DNA from: Exilispira sp964581895
GTDB taxonomy: Bacteria; Spirochaetota; JAAYUW01
DNA: 64,000 bases
NCBI GenBank assembly: GCA_964581895.1
Contig: CAZOPR010000002.1
Coordinates: 62,001 to 126,000, forward strand
Direction of reading: 5' to 3'
In this document: one piece after another, positions 54,253 through 62,966 of the stretch
How the letters are laid out: each line of letters starts with the position of its first letter
How positions within the stretch are numbered: position 1 is the first letter of the stretch
Translations under genes and position numbers: made by a program
The notes under the pieces: generated by a model
Told to the model about the DNA's origin: nothing
Database searches by the model: none
Seen by the model: the letters and a program-made list of their open reading frames with translations, nothing else

Positions 54253-54352
54253 NNNNNNNNNNNNNNNNNNNNNNNNNNNNNNNNNNNNNNNNNNNNNNNN
54301 NNNNNNNNNNNNNNNNNNNNNNNNNNNNNNNNNNNNNNNNNNNNNNNNNNNN
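54253..54352. other. Assembly gap of 100 N
   Basis: Exactly 100 undetermined bases, the usual placeholder for unknown length. The identical 55-base flanks suggest the true gap may be zero or negative, or may contain further repeat copies. Confidence 0.98.
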
Positions 54353-54407
54353 TTTTTTACTTTTTAACTTATAAGTATTTTAGTTTTTTATAATTTTAAA
54401 TTTTTGC
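54353..54407. repeat. Right copy of the 55-bp direct repeat flanking the gap
   Basis: Identical to 54198-54252 on the other side of the gap; see that entry for interpretation. It begins at the first base after the N run. Confidence 0.9.
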
Positions 54408-54573
54408 CTTTTTAAATTTTTTTGATTCTTCTAATTTTCTTAATTTTCTAAAATTTTACCTTTTAAACTTTTTTATTTTATTAATTGGTTTAATTCTTTA
54501 ATTTTTTTTTTATTTAGGAATAATAATTTAGTTATATTTTTTTTAATTCAATAAAATAAAAATATTAAATGGC

Positions 54574-55749
54574 TCATTCAAATCTTTTTTCATAAGCATT
54601 AAAAAGCCTATCCATTGCCTCTTTCAATATTTTTCTACTTGTAGCAAAATTTAGTCTCATAAATCCTTCACCACCAGAGCCAAATTGCCTTCCTTCATTT
54701 AATAAAAGTTTTGCATCTTTAAGAAAAAAGGAGGATAATTGCTCATCTTTTAAGTTTAAATCTCTACAATCAAGCCACGCCAGATATGTTGCTTCAAGTG
54801 GAAAAAGTTTTATCTTTGGCATTGTTTCTAACCTTTTTTTAATATAAAGATAATTTTCTTTTAAGTAATAGATAAGCTGTTTTAACCAATCTTCTCCTTC
54901 ATTATATGCTGCAATTTGAGCAGGTATACTAAAAATATTCGAAACACCAAGACCTAAACGATCTAAATTTTTTTGATATATTTTCCCAAGTTCTTCATTA
55001 AAAATAATAACATTTGCACTTGTAAGTCCTGCTATATTAAATGTCTTATTTGGAGCGGTAAGAGTTATAACAATATCTTTTGCATTTTGACAAGTCATTA
55101 CAGTTGGAGTATGTTTTTTATCGCTTAAAATCAGATCAGCATGAATTTCATCAGAGATTATCAATATATTTTTATCAATACAAAATTGAACCAGTCTATT
55201 AAGTTCATCACTATCCCATACTCTACCTACTGGATTATGTGGGCTGCAAAAAAGTAAAGCTTTTGGTTTACTATTGGCAAGCTTATAGAGATTTTCAAAA
55301 TCAATTGAATAATGTTGATTTTCAAGTTTTAATCTGTTTATTAAAAGAGTTCTACCTGTATTTTCTACAGATTGAAAAAAAGGATAATAGACTGGAGTTT
55401 GAACAATAATTTTATCTTCAGGTTTTGTAAAGGCAAGTAAACTTATATATATAGCTGGGACAACTCCTGGAGCATAATATATGTTTGATTTTTCTAATTT
55501 AAGTTGATATTTTTTCAAAAACCAGTTAATCAAAGATTGATAAAACTCTTCGGTTCTATAAGGATAACCATATATAGGATGTTTAGCCCTTTTTATTAAA
55601 GCCTTTTGAACTTCTTTTGGCACTTCGAAGTCCATATCTGCAACCCAAAGTGATATTATTGTTTCATCATTGTATGCTTTTTTCAATATCCCCCATTTAA
55701 GAGAACCACTTTTTTTTCTATCTATTATCCTATCAAAATTGTACTTCAT
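54574..55749 (-). CDS. MalY/PatB-type pyridoxal-phosphate lyase or aminotransferase
   Basis: The 391-residue fold-type I enzyme resembles MalY/PatB cystathionine beta-lyases: an N-terminal FDRIIDRKKSGSLKW, VADMDFEVP, YGYPYRTEEFY, SPHNPVGRVW, SDEIHADLI and the PLP lysine in TAPNKTFNIAG (about K235), ending with FMRLNFATSR. Likely reactions are C-S cleavage of cystathionine or cysteine or a transamination. The start is ATG 55749 with GGAGG upstream; five codons earlier another ATG exists without a good site. No methionine-pathway genes lie adjacent. Confidence 0.88.
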   Translation of the reverse strand: MKYNFDRIIDRKKSGSLKWGILKKAYNDETIISLWVADMDFEVPKEVQKALIKRAKHPIYGYPYRTEEFYQSLINWFLKKYQLKLEKSNIYYAPGVVPAIYISLLAFTKPEDKIIVQTPVYYPFFQSVENTGRTLLINRLKLENQHYSIDFENLYKLANSKPKALLFCSPHNPVGRVWDSDELNRLVQFCIDKNILIISDEIHADLILSDKKHTPTVMTCQNAKDIVITLTAPNKTFNIAGLTSANVIIFNEELGKIYQKNLDRLGLGVSNIFSIPAQIAAYNEGEDWLKQLIYYLKENYLYIKKRLETMPKIKLFPLEATYLAWLDCRDLNLKDEQLSSFFLKDAKLLLNEGRQFGSGGEGFMRLNFATSRKILKEAMDRLFNAYEKRFE

Positions 55750-55971
55750 ATATCCTCCATTCAATCAATTAATTATATTATTAATTTTATATAATATCTA
55801 ATATCAAATATCTAATATCAAAAATTTTAACTCAATTTTAATAGTCAATTTATAAATCGAAAACTCTAACAAATATGATTTATAGCAATTTAAACTTTAA
55901 AACAATTTAAACTTTGTTGACAAGTAAATTATCTAACTAAAATAAATGATAAAACACTTTATCAAGTTTTT

Positions 55972-55997
55972 TTGACTATATCTAAAAATTTTATAAT
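55972..55997 (+). promoter_or_regulatory. Possible promoter of the RNA methyltransferase gene
   Basis: TTGACT (55972-55977) and TATAAT (55992-55997) lie about 50 bases before the gene at 56047. The spacer is 14 bases, short for sigma-70; the same combination occurs ahead of rpsF. The remaining divergent spacer (55750-55971) is AT-rich and shows no other clear site. Confidence 0.35.
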
Positions 55998-56046
55998 GTA
56001 AAACCAGAAAAAATATTTCAATAAAAGATAAAATCAGGATTTTATT

Positions 56047-57204
56047 TTGGAAAAACAAATCTTAAAAATAAACAGCATTGGCGCAAATGCAGTTGGAGTT
56101 TCTAAAACAGATGATGGTAAAATCTGTTTTGTCCCATTCACCCTCGAAGGTGAAACCTGTGAAGTTGAAATCATAGAAAATCACAGTGATTACGCAGTCG
56201 GTAAGTTAATAAGAATAATTGAAAAATCTGATAAAAGAATCGAACCTGCCTGCAAAATTTTTGAAAAATGTGGAGGATGTAATTTTCTTCATACAACTTA
56301 TGAAAATGAGATTAATATTAAAAAAAATGTTGTTTTAGAAACACTTTTAAGAATAGGCAGGATAAATTATAAAGAGGAAATTGACAAAGATATTGATATT
56401 ATTAAGTGTGAAAATAGATTTTTTTATAGAAATAATGTTCAGATTAAGACAACAAATGAAGGTGAAATTGGATTTTATGCCTTAAAAACTTTGAAAGTAG
56501 TGCCTTTCCCAAATTTTAGATGTCTTCTTTTAACGAAAAAGATGCAAGATTTCATAGATAGTCTTGATAAGAAATACTTTCTTTTCACCAAAGGGTTTAC
56601 GCTTAGAGATGGATTGAAAATCTACTCGGCTCATCTTAATTACCCAACAGATAGCAGTTTTTGTGAATATAAAGTAAATGATTATATCTATAAAATTGGA
56701 ATTTCTGATTTTTTTCAGGTCAATTCCTTTTTGTTAAATAGATTTCAGATTGAAGCATGCAGTTTGGTAAATAAAGATTTATCAACTATAGAACTTTACG
56801 GTGGAGCTGGATTTTTCTCTCTTATGATGGCGAAGAAATTAGATAAACTTATGGTAAATGAAATATCTAAAAGAGCAATTTCAAATGGTCAATTCAATGC
56901 AAAGCAGAACAATCTTGATAATATCGATTTCATTGCTTCAGATGCTTCTTTTTTCATAAAAAAATATAATGATGTTTTGCAGATTTTTGTAGATCCCCCA
57001 AGAGCTGGAATGGATAGCAAGGTTATTGAAAATATTAATAATTCTAAAATTCAAAGGATAATATATGTTTCTTGCAATCCAGCAACTTTTTCAAGAGATT
57101 TAGCAGATCTATCAAAAAGTGGATTTAAGCTCAAAAAACTTAAGATTATAGATAATTTCCCTTCAACTTATCATATTGAACTAATAAGCGAAATCGAAAG
57201 GTGA
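56047..57204 (+). CDS. 23S rRNA (uracil-5)-methyltransferase family protein (RlmD/TrmA type)
   Basis: The 385-residue SAM-dependent enzyme has an N-terminal TRAM domain (about 1-55), a [4Fe-4S] set of cysteines C69, C75, C78 and C159, and a methyltransferase domain with LYGGAGFFSL, FVDPPRAGMD and the nucleophile C343 in VSCNPATFSRDL. It forms 5-methyluridine in rRNA or tRNA; which one cannot be decided. The Fe-S cysteines fit RlmD/RlmCD rather than TrmA. The start is TTG with AGGA seven bases upstream; no ATG is available near. Confidence 0.9.
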   Translation: MEKQILKINSIGANAVGVSKTDDGKICFVPFTLEGETCEVEIIENHSDYAVGKLIRIIEKSDKRIEPACKIFEKCGGCNFLHTTYENEINIKKNVVLETLLRIGRINYKEEIDKDIDIIKCENRFFYRNNVQIKTTNEGEIGFYALKTLKVVPFPNFRCLLLTKKMQDFIDSLDKKYFLFTKGFTLRDGLKIYSAHLNYPTDSSFCEYKVNDYIYKIGISDFFQVNSFLLNRFQIEACSLVNKDLSTIELYGGAGFFSLMMAKKLDKLMVNEISKRAISNGQFNAKQNNLDNIDFIASDASFFIKKYNDVLQIFVDPPRAGMDSKVIENINNSKIQRIIYVSCNPATFSRDLADLSKSGFKLKKLKIIDNFPSTYHIELISEIER

Positions 57205-57210
57205 AAAAAT

Positions 57211-57250
57211 AAAAAAAAAGGATAGGCGCTCATTCGCTAAGGGCCTATCC
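57211..57250 (-). terminator. Rho-independent terminator of the rny-ymdB operon
   Basis: On the minus strand GGATAGGC (57250-57243) pairs perfectly with GCCTATCC (57227-57220), with a 15-base loop, and is followed by nine T (57219-57211). It lies about 90 bases after the ymdB stop. The stretch from 57220 to about 57290 is far richer in G+C than its surroundings, so a small structured RNA ending at this terminator is possible. Confidence 0.75.
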
Positions 57251-57337
57251 CAACAACGTATCTGCTCGTTTTTTACAGGGAGGAAGATTCACTTATATTT
57301 TCGGTATTTTAAAAATTATCTTTAATGGATTTGATAT

Positions 57338-58144
57338 CTATTCCAACTCTTGATCAGTTATTTTTTCAAATATCCTTTCGATACCAATAACCTTTTTGCT
57401 TAAATGATCAAATGTAAAAAATATTCCATTGACCAATGCATCACCAGATGCGACCTTAAAAGATTTTGGTATCATTGTCTTAAATTTTTCTAAGATGATA
57501 TCAACCTGCATTCCAATTACACTATTTGATGGACCTGTCATACCAATATCAGTTATATACGCCGTTTTCTCTGATAAAATTTTTTCATCTGCAGTTTGCA
57601 CATGTGTATGTGAGCCAAATATAAGATTTACTCTATCTTTCAAGTAATAACCTACCGCGACCTTTTCAGCAGTCGCTTCAGCATGAAAATCAAGTATAAT
57701 ACAATCTGCATCTTCAAAAATTTGTTTTTCTTTTTCATATAATGATTCAAATGAGAAAATTGGTGGGAATAGTGGATCCATAAAGACCTGACCAAGTAGA
57801 TTTATGATTAAAAATTTCTTATTCTCCCTTGAAAACAAGACCCAACCTTTGCCAGGAGCATTATCTCCATAATTTAATGGACGGATTATCTTTTCGTTAT
57901 TATCAAAATACTTTATTATTTCTTTATGCTTCCATATATGATTTCCAGAAGTTATAACATCAACACCCATTGAAAAAAGTTCATCTGCGTTTTTTGGTGT
58001 AATTCCTAAACCACCAGAGACATTTTCTCCATTGGCTATGATTAAATCAGGTTGATATTTTTCTTTATTTTTATTAATAAAATAAGATAGGGCATTACGC
58101 CCTACCTCTCCTACTACATCTCCAAAAACAAGTATTTTTAGCAT
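57338..58144 (-). CDS. ymdB: YmdB-type metallophosphoesterase
   Basis: The 268-residue phosphodiesterase has the metal-binding set LVFGDVVGEVGRNAL, ANGENVSGGLGI, SGNHIWKHKE, DFHAEATAEKVA and FGSHTHVQTADE. Relatives hydrolyse 2',3'-cyclic nucleotides and influence RNase Y and biofilm decisions in Bacillus. Here too it is directly downstream of rny, sharing one base with its stop (TGATG). The terminator hairpin follows about 90 bases after its stop. Confidence 0.92.
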   Translation of the reverse strand: MLKILVFGDVVGEVGRNALSYFINKNKEKYQPDLIIANGENVSGGLGITPKNADELFSMGVDVITSGNHIWKHKEIIKYFDNNEKIIRPLNYGDNAPGKGWVLFSRENKKFLIINLLGQVFMDPLFPPIFSFESLYEKEKQIFEDADCIILDFHAEATAEKVAVGYYLKDRVNLIFGSHTHVQTADEKILSEKTAYITDIGMTGPSNSVIGMQVDIILEKFKTMIPKSFKVASGDALVNGIFFTFDHLSKKVIGIERIFEKITDQELE

Positions 58145-59775
58145 CAGTCAGTATGCTCCACTACTCTTTTTTCTTTAACAACAGTTATTTTTATTCTGCC
58201 TGGATATCTTATCTTTGTATTTTTAACAATTTTTGCCTTCATCTCTTTAGCGATATTATCAAGTTCAGATTCAGGCACATCAGCTTTAACAAAAAGCCTT
58301 ATCTCTCTTCCTGCTTGTAAAGCGTAAGCATGCTCAACTTTATCAAACTGCTTAGCCTCTTTTTCAAGTTCAGTGACCCTATTGATATAATCACCCCATG
58401 CACCCTCATCATACCTAACACCAGGTCTTGAGCCAGAAATTTTATCGGCAATTCTAACTATAACTGCTTCAATACTTTCTGGATATTCTTTTTCATCAAT
58501 TATTGAATGAGGAAATCCAGTGGCTTCATGATGCCATGCAACAGCAGCTATAACTTCTTTTGATTCGCCAATCTTCTTTAATAATTTTACGCCTTCGTCT
58601 ACATGCTTATTACCAACATCGCTTTCAATGGCTTTACCAATATCATGGAAAAGCCCTGCTCTTTTAGCAACTTCTGCATCAGCGCCAATTTCATTGGCAA
58701 TAATTGCTGCGAGTTTCGCAACTTCCTTTGAATGAATCAAAATATTTTGACCATATGAAGGTCTATAATATAGACTTCCAACTGCACGAATAAATTCATT
58801 GCTCAATTTATTAACACTAATCCCTAATTCATATAAGGTTTTAGTGCCTTCTTCCATTATCTTTTGCTCGACTTCCTGTCTGGCTTTCTCATAAACTTCT
58901 TCAATCCTTGCTGGATGGATTCTCCCATCCTTAATAAGGTTTTCAAGTGTTATCTGAGCTTTGATTCTTCTAATAGGATCAAAACCAGATACAGTAACAA
59001 TTTCTGGTGTATCATCTATAATGATATCAACACCAAGTAAGTTTTCAAGTGTCCTTATATTTCTCCCTTCGCGACCTATTATCCTCCCTTTCATCTCATC
59101 GTCTGGAAGAGTAATGTTGGTTATATTCATCTCTTTTGAAACATCTGAAGCAACTCTTTGCATAGAGGAAACTAGAATCTCTCTAGCCTTTTTATCAGCT
59201 TCGAGTTCAAGTTCTTTAATCTTTTCTTCATAAGAGCTTAATTTGTCATTAAAATAATAAGTAAGTTTTTCTTCGACATCTGCTTTAATCTTCTCTTCTA
59301 ATTTTTTTCTAGCCTCTTCTTTAGTTAGAGAAGCTATCTTTTCAAGTTCTTTATCGATTTTGCTTTCTCTTTCGTTAACTCTGTCTTCTCGAATCTTGAT
59401 ATGTCTTTCTCTTTCAAAAATGACTCTTTCCTTCTCTTCTAAAGATTTTAAGAGTCTATCAAGATTCTCTTCACGGCTAGACAACCTTTTTTCAATAGAA
59501 TTTAGTTCGTTTTTTTTCTCTTTAAGCTCTTTTTCAAACTCTGCTCTTTCTTTATTGATGCTTTCTTTAAGTTCAGCCATTTTGATTTTGACTTTTTCTT
59601 CCGCATCATTCAAGATCGAAGCTGATTTCTTTTCAGATTCCTCTTTAATTTTATTTGCCAAAAACTCGGCACTTTGCAATTTCAATCTTGCATATAAATA
59701 TCGAAATATGTAACCAACTACTACTCCAACAATTAATGAGACAAGAGAGGGTATAAGTAAATTACCTTCTGACAT
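58144..59775 (-). CDS. rny: Ribonuclease Y
   Basis: The 543-residue membrane-bound endoribonuclease starts mRNA decay. It has an N-terminal membrane segment (about 5-27), a long coiled coil (30-200), a KH domain (GRIIGREGRNIRTLENLLGV, about 230-250) and an HD domain with HSKEVAKLAAIIANEIGAD and LFHDIGKAIESD, ending in the RNase Y tail. GAGGGGG precedes the ATG. Presence of RNase Y suggests that mRNA turnover does not rely on an E-type enzyme alone. It leads a two-gene operon with ymdB. Confidence 0.96.
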   Translation of the reverse strand: MSEGNLLIPSLVSLIVGVVVGYIFRYLYARLKLQSAEFLANKIKEESEKKSASILNDAEEKVKIKMAELKESINKERAEFEKELKEKKNELNSIEKRLSSREENLDRLLKSLEEKERVIFERERHIKIREDRVNERESKIDKELEKIASLTKEEARKKLEEKIKADVEEKLTYYFNDKLSSYEEKIKELELEADKKAREILVSSMQRVASDVSKEMNITNITLPDDEMKGRIIGREGRNIRTLENLLGVDIIIDDTPEIVTVSGFDPIRRIKAQITLENLIKDGRIHPARIEEVYEKARQEVEQKIMEEGTKTLYELGISVNKLSNEFIRAVGSLYYRPSYGQNILIHSKEVAKLAAIIANEIGADAEVAKRAGLFHDIGKAIESDVGNKHVDEGVKLLKKIGESKEVIAAVAWHHEATGFPHSIIDEKEYPESIEAVIVRIADKISGSRPGVRYDEGAWGDYINRVTELEKEAKQFDKVEHAYALQAGREIRLFVKADVPESELDNIAKEMKAKIVKNTKIRYPGRIKITVVKEKRVVEHTD

Positions 59776-59896
59776 ATTACCCCCTCAAGAATTATTGTTA
59801 TCTTTATTTATATCTAATTAATACTATAATATTTTAAAAAAATCAATTAGACTTTTTTTTATTTTTATATCATTTTCTTTTTTGAAAGGTGAAAAG

Positions 59897-61531
59897 ATGA
59901 AAAAAAATATTTATGAAAACTTTCTAGTTAATAGAGAAGAGGCAAATATAGATGAGATTCAAAAACTTTTAAATTTTTCAAATAATCTTGGTTCAGAAAC
60001 TTTTTTTTATAAAGAACCATTTTACAAAAAAGGTGATGAAAAAATCTTAATCGAAGACTATAAATTACAAAAACTTGGTTTTGACTTTTTCAAAAAAGAA
60101 AATGGCAGGATCATTTTTGAAAAATTAAGAATAAAAATAAAAACAATAAAAGATTTAAGAAATCTACTAAAAAAGTATACCGAAACATTTTTAGAAACTG
60201 ATATTTTTGATATTAAGCAATTTTTGTTAAATATACAGCAGATATTTAAATTATTCCCATTATCACAAATCCCTCTTTTTGAAACAAATTCCACTGACTA
60301 TATTGATGGATTATTGAATAAAATAGATTGTACTCATCCTTATGAACCTACATTTACAATATATAAAAATTCAAGTACCAAAATGTTTGAACTTATAGAA
60401 ATTTTAGAAAATTTAGAAAATGAAAGAAAAAATATGGAGAAAGAGATTGAAGATAAATATAAAGAATTAAATATTTCATTTTCAAGCCCAAAGATAATAT
60501 TAAAAGAAGATAAAAATAAAATAGAAATTATTAAAAAAGAAGATTTTGAAACACTTGAAGAAACCTCTTCTTACATAAAAGTAAAAATAAAAGCTAATGA
60601 AGAGCTTATTAAAATATATGAAAAACTAGATCAGGTTAATAATGAAATTTATCAGGAAAAACTTAAAATTTGTAATGAAATCTCTAGATCTATAAAAGAT
60701 AAAAAAGAAGAAATTTTAAGAAGCTTTGAACTTATAGGAAAACTAGATTCTTATCTTACCAAAATCGATTTTGCTTTTAAAATAAATGGAATAATACCTG
60801 AAATTTCAGATGATAAATTTCAAATCAAAAATGGAAGAAATATAATATTAGAAAAATATGTCGAATCAGAGAAAATGAAATATCTTCCAATTAATATTGA
60901 AATGGATAAAGGCACCACAATACTTACAGGTTCAAATATGGGGGGGAAAACCTGTGCATTAAAAACTATTGCTCAGATCGCATACCTTGTTCATTCTGGA
61001 CTGATGCTGCCTGCTGAGAAAGTTGTAATCCCTCTTTTTAATGGAATTTACATTTCAAGAACATCTTCCTCTTCAATAAAAGAAGGCCTCTCCTCTTTTG
61101 GATATGAACTTGTTTCAATAAAACCTTTTTTTGAAAATCTTGACAACAATTTCCTATTCCTTTTAGATGAACCTGCTTCTGGAACAAATCCTATAGAAGG
61201 TAAGGCTATTGTTAAAGCAATGGCAAAAAAATTTTCTCAAAGCAATTCATTTGCCATAATCTCAACACATTATGATGGGATTTCTGAAGGAATAAAATGT
61301 CGTAAATATTGCATAATAGGATTTACAAAAGAAAATCTTGAAAGAATTTCAGAATATCTTTCTCATGAGGAAGACTTGCCTCTTTTTCAGCTTCATCAAT
61401 TCATCGACCATTCACTTGTTGAAATTTTTACAGAAAGCGAGGTCCCAAAAAATGCAATTACTTTATTAAAGTTATTTAAGTTTAAAAATGAATTTATAGA
61501 AAATTGCATTGATAACCTTAAAAATCCTTAA
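59897..61531 (+). CDS. Stand-alone MutS-type ATPase (KamC-like or MutS family)
   Basis: The 544-residue protein has only the lever-like helical part and the ATPase domain of MutS. The Walker A is GSNMGGKTCALKT (about 345-357), followed by the SS-rich switch (SRTSSSSIKEGLSSF), Walker B LFLLDEPASGTNP and the His motif ISTHYDG. The mismatch-binding N-terminus of MutS1 is absent. Such short proteins include the ATPase of the lysine-5,6-aminomutase reactivase (KamC), but the aminomutase genes are not here. The ATG at 59897 has AAAGGTG upstream. It overlaps folC tail to tail by 14 bases. Confidence 0.8.
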   Translation: MKKNIYENFLVNREEANIDEIQKLLNFSNNLGSETFFYKEPFYKKGDEKILIEDYKLQKLGFDFFKKENGRIIFEKLRIKIKTIKDLRNLLKKYTETFLETDIFDIKQFLLNIQQIFKLFPLSQIPLFETNSTDYIDGLLNKIDCTHPYEPTFTIYKNSSTKMFELIEILENLENERKNMEKEIEDKYKELNISFSSPKIILKEDKNKIEIIKKEDFETLEETSSYIKVKIKANEELIKIYEKLDQVNNEIYQEKLKICNEISRSIKDKKEEILRSFELIGKLDSYLTKIDFAFKINGIIPEISDDKFQIKNGRNIILEKYVESEKMKYLPINIEMDKGTTILTGSNMGGKTCALKTIAQIAYLVHSGLMLPAEKVVIPLFNGIYISRTSSSSIKEGLSSFGYELVSIKPFFENLDNNFLFLLDEPASGTNPIEGKAIVKAMAKKFSQSNSFAIISTHYDGISEGIKCRKYCIIGFTKENLERISEYLSHEEDLPLFQLHQFIDHSLVEIFTESEVPKNAITLLKLFKFKNEFIENCIDNLKNP

Positions 61532-62966
61532 AATATTGCGCTAAATATAAAGACCCTGTTATCAAAATTGTATTGATATCTTTTTTATTTTCTAAGATTT
61601 TATCGACAATATCTTTCCCTTTCCATTCGACTCCATTTTGGACAAAATAATCTATTTTCATATTCTCCTTATCTGCAAGTTCGACTGCCTTATTTAAATA
61701 GTTTGAAACCTTTGAATCCTTCCATTTATCAAGTTCAACAAAATAAAAAGTTTTTGAAATCTTTAAAAGATTTTTTAAGATACCAATATGGTTTTTATCC
61801 ACCATCATTCCAGTTATTATAGCAATTTCTCTATTTAAATACTTTTCTTTAATAAGTTTTTTTATTGTTTTTATAAGTTTTTTTACAGAATCTTCTGTAT
61901 GCGCTCCATCTAATATTAAAATCTTCCCTTTATAATTTATTATCTCAAATCTTGATGGCCAATAAGCTTCTTTCATTAATTTTTCTAAATCTTCAAATAA
62001 AAAATCAATTTTTAATAATTTACTTGCTATCAAAATTGAGCAAATTGCAGTTTCAATATTTTCATCCTGAAAAGATCCTATTAGTGATGAAATTAATTCA
62101 AATTTTTTCCTATATTTGCTATAATGCTTAATAGGAATATTATTTGCTAAAGGCTTTTTTTTAAATTCTTCAATAAATCTATCTTTAAGTTCAATCTGAT
62201 ATTTTGAAAATATTTTTGAATCAGATTTTATAAATCCTTTTGTTTCAATAGATAGATAATCTTTTGTATAATAGAAGTTTGCATTTTTTTTTAATGCAAT
62301 TTTTTTTATCTTATCATAGACAATTTTTCTATTTTTTCCGAGAATAATTGGAATATTTTCTTTTATTATTCCAGCTTTTTCTGAAGCAATCTTAGGTAAA
62401 GTTTTACCTAAGACCTCTGTATGCTCATAAGTAATTGAAGTTATTACGCAAAGAATAGGATTTACAATATTTGTAGAATCAAGTCTGCCACCAAGACCAA
62501 CTTCTATTATTGCTATATCTACCTTTTTTTCATAGAAGTAAATAAAGGCAAGTTCTGTAAAGATATCAAAAAAAGAAGGTATTTCCTCCTTTCTATCTAT
62601 TTTAATAACATAATCATAGATCCTTGATAAAATAGAAATAAAATCTTCTTTTGTAATATTTTGAGAATTTATCTTTATTCTTTCGCAGACATCATAAAGA
62701 TGTGGGGAGGTGTATAATCCAACCTTATATCCTAGACTTTCAAAATATTTAGCAATAAGGTAAGAAACAGTCCCTTTCCCTTTTGAACCAGCCACATGAA
62801 TTATCTTATATTTATCAGCAGGATTTTTAAAATATTGATTCATCTTTAGGATAGGAAAAAGAAGAAAATTTTTTTTATCTTTTCTTTTATCCTGATCTCT
62901 TTCAAGATTTGTAAATGAATAAATCCAATCTAATGCCTCATCAAAGTTTTCCCATCTATTCATCAT
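61518..62966 (-). CDS. folC: Folylpolyglutamate synthase/dihydrofolate synthase
   Basis: The 482-residue Mur-ligase-like enzyme adds glutamate to folates. It has HVAGSKGKGTVSYLIAKYFE (P-loop), YTSPHLYDVCERIKIN, EVGLGGRLDSTN, ITSITYEHTEVLGKTLPKIASEKAGIIKE and LILDGAHTEDSVKKL. It is about 50 residues longer than usual, mostly in Lys-rich loops around 220-290. The ATG overlaps the end of the Pro/Gln-rich gene. The downstream end overlaps the MutS-type gene. Confidence 0.93.
   Translation of the reverse strand: MMNRWENFDEALDWIYSFTNLERDQDKRKDKKNFLLFPILKMNQYFKNPADKYKIIHVAGSKGKGTVSYLIAKYFESLGYKVGLYTSPHLYDVCERIKINSQNITKEDFISILSRIYDYVIKIDRKEEIPSFFDIFTELAFIYFYEKKVDIAIIEVGLGGRLDSTNIVNPILCVITSITYEHTEVLGKTLPKIASEKAGIIKENIPIILGKNRKIVYDKIKKIALKKNANFYYTKDYLSIETKGFIKSDSKIFSKYQIELKDRFIEEFKKKPLANNIPIKHYSKYRKKFELISSLIGSFQDENIETAICSILIASKLLKIDFLFEDLEKLMKEAYWPSRFEIINYKGKILILDGAHTEDSVKKLIKTIKKLIKEKYLNREIAIITGMMVDKNHIGILKNLLKISKTFYFVELDKWKDSKVSNYLNKAVELADKENMKIDYFVQNGVEWKGKDIVDKILENKKDINTILITGSLYLAQYFKDF

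Larger units (their letters stand above)
54081..54573. other. T-rich low-complexity intergenic tract
   Basis: Apart from the assembly gap, this stretch consists of degenerate repeats of words such as CTTTTTAACTTTT and TTAATTTT on the plus strand. No coding frame, RNA gene or regulatory site can be supported. It separates two leftward genes, ychF and malY. The low complexity probably caused the assembly break. Confidence 0.7.

Noticed and set aside
55917..55922. TTGACA as a -35 element upstream of the RNA methyltransferase gene
   Set aside because: No acceptable -10 hexamer lies 16-18 bases downstream; the TATAAT at 55992 is too far.
57220..57290. SRP RNA, tmRNA or 6S RNA
   Set aside because: The conserved SRP tetraloop domain and tmRNA/6S landmarks are not present; only the hairpin and high G+C are evident.
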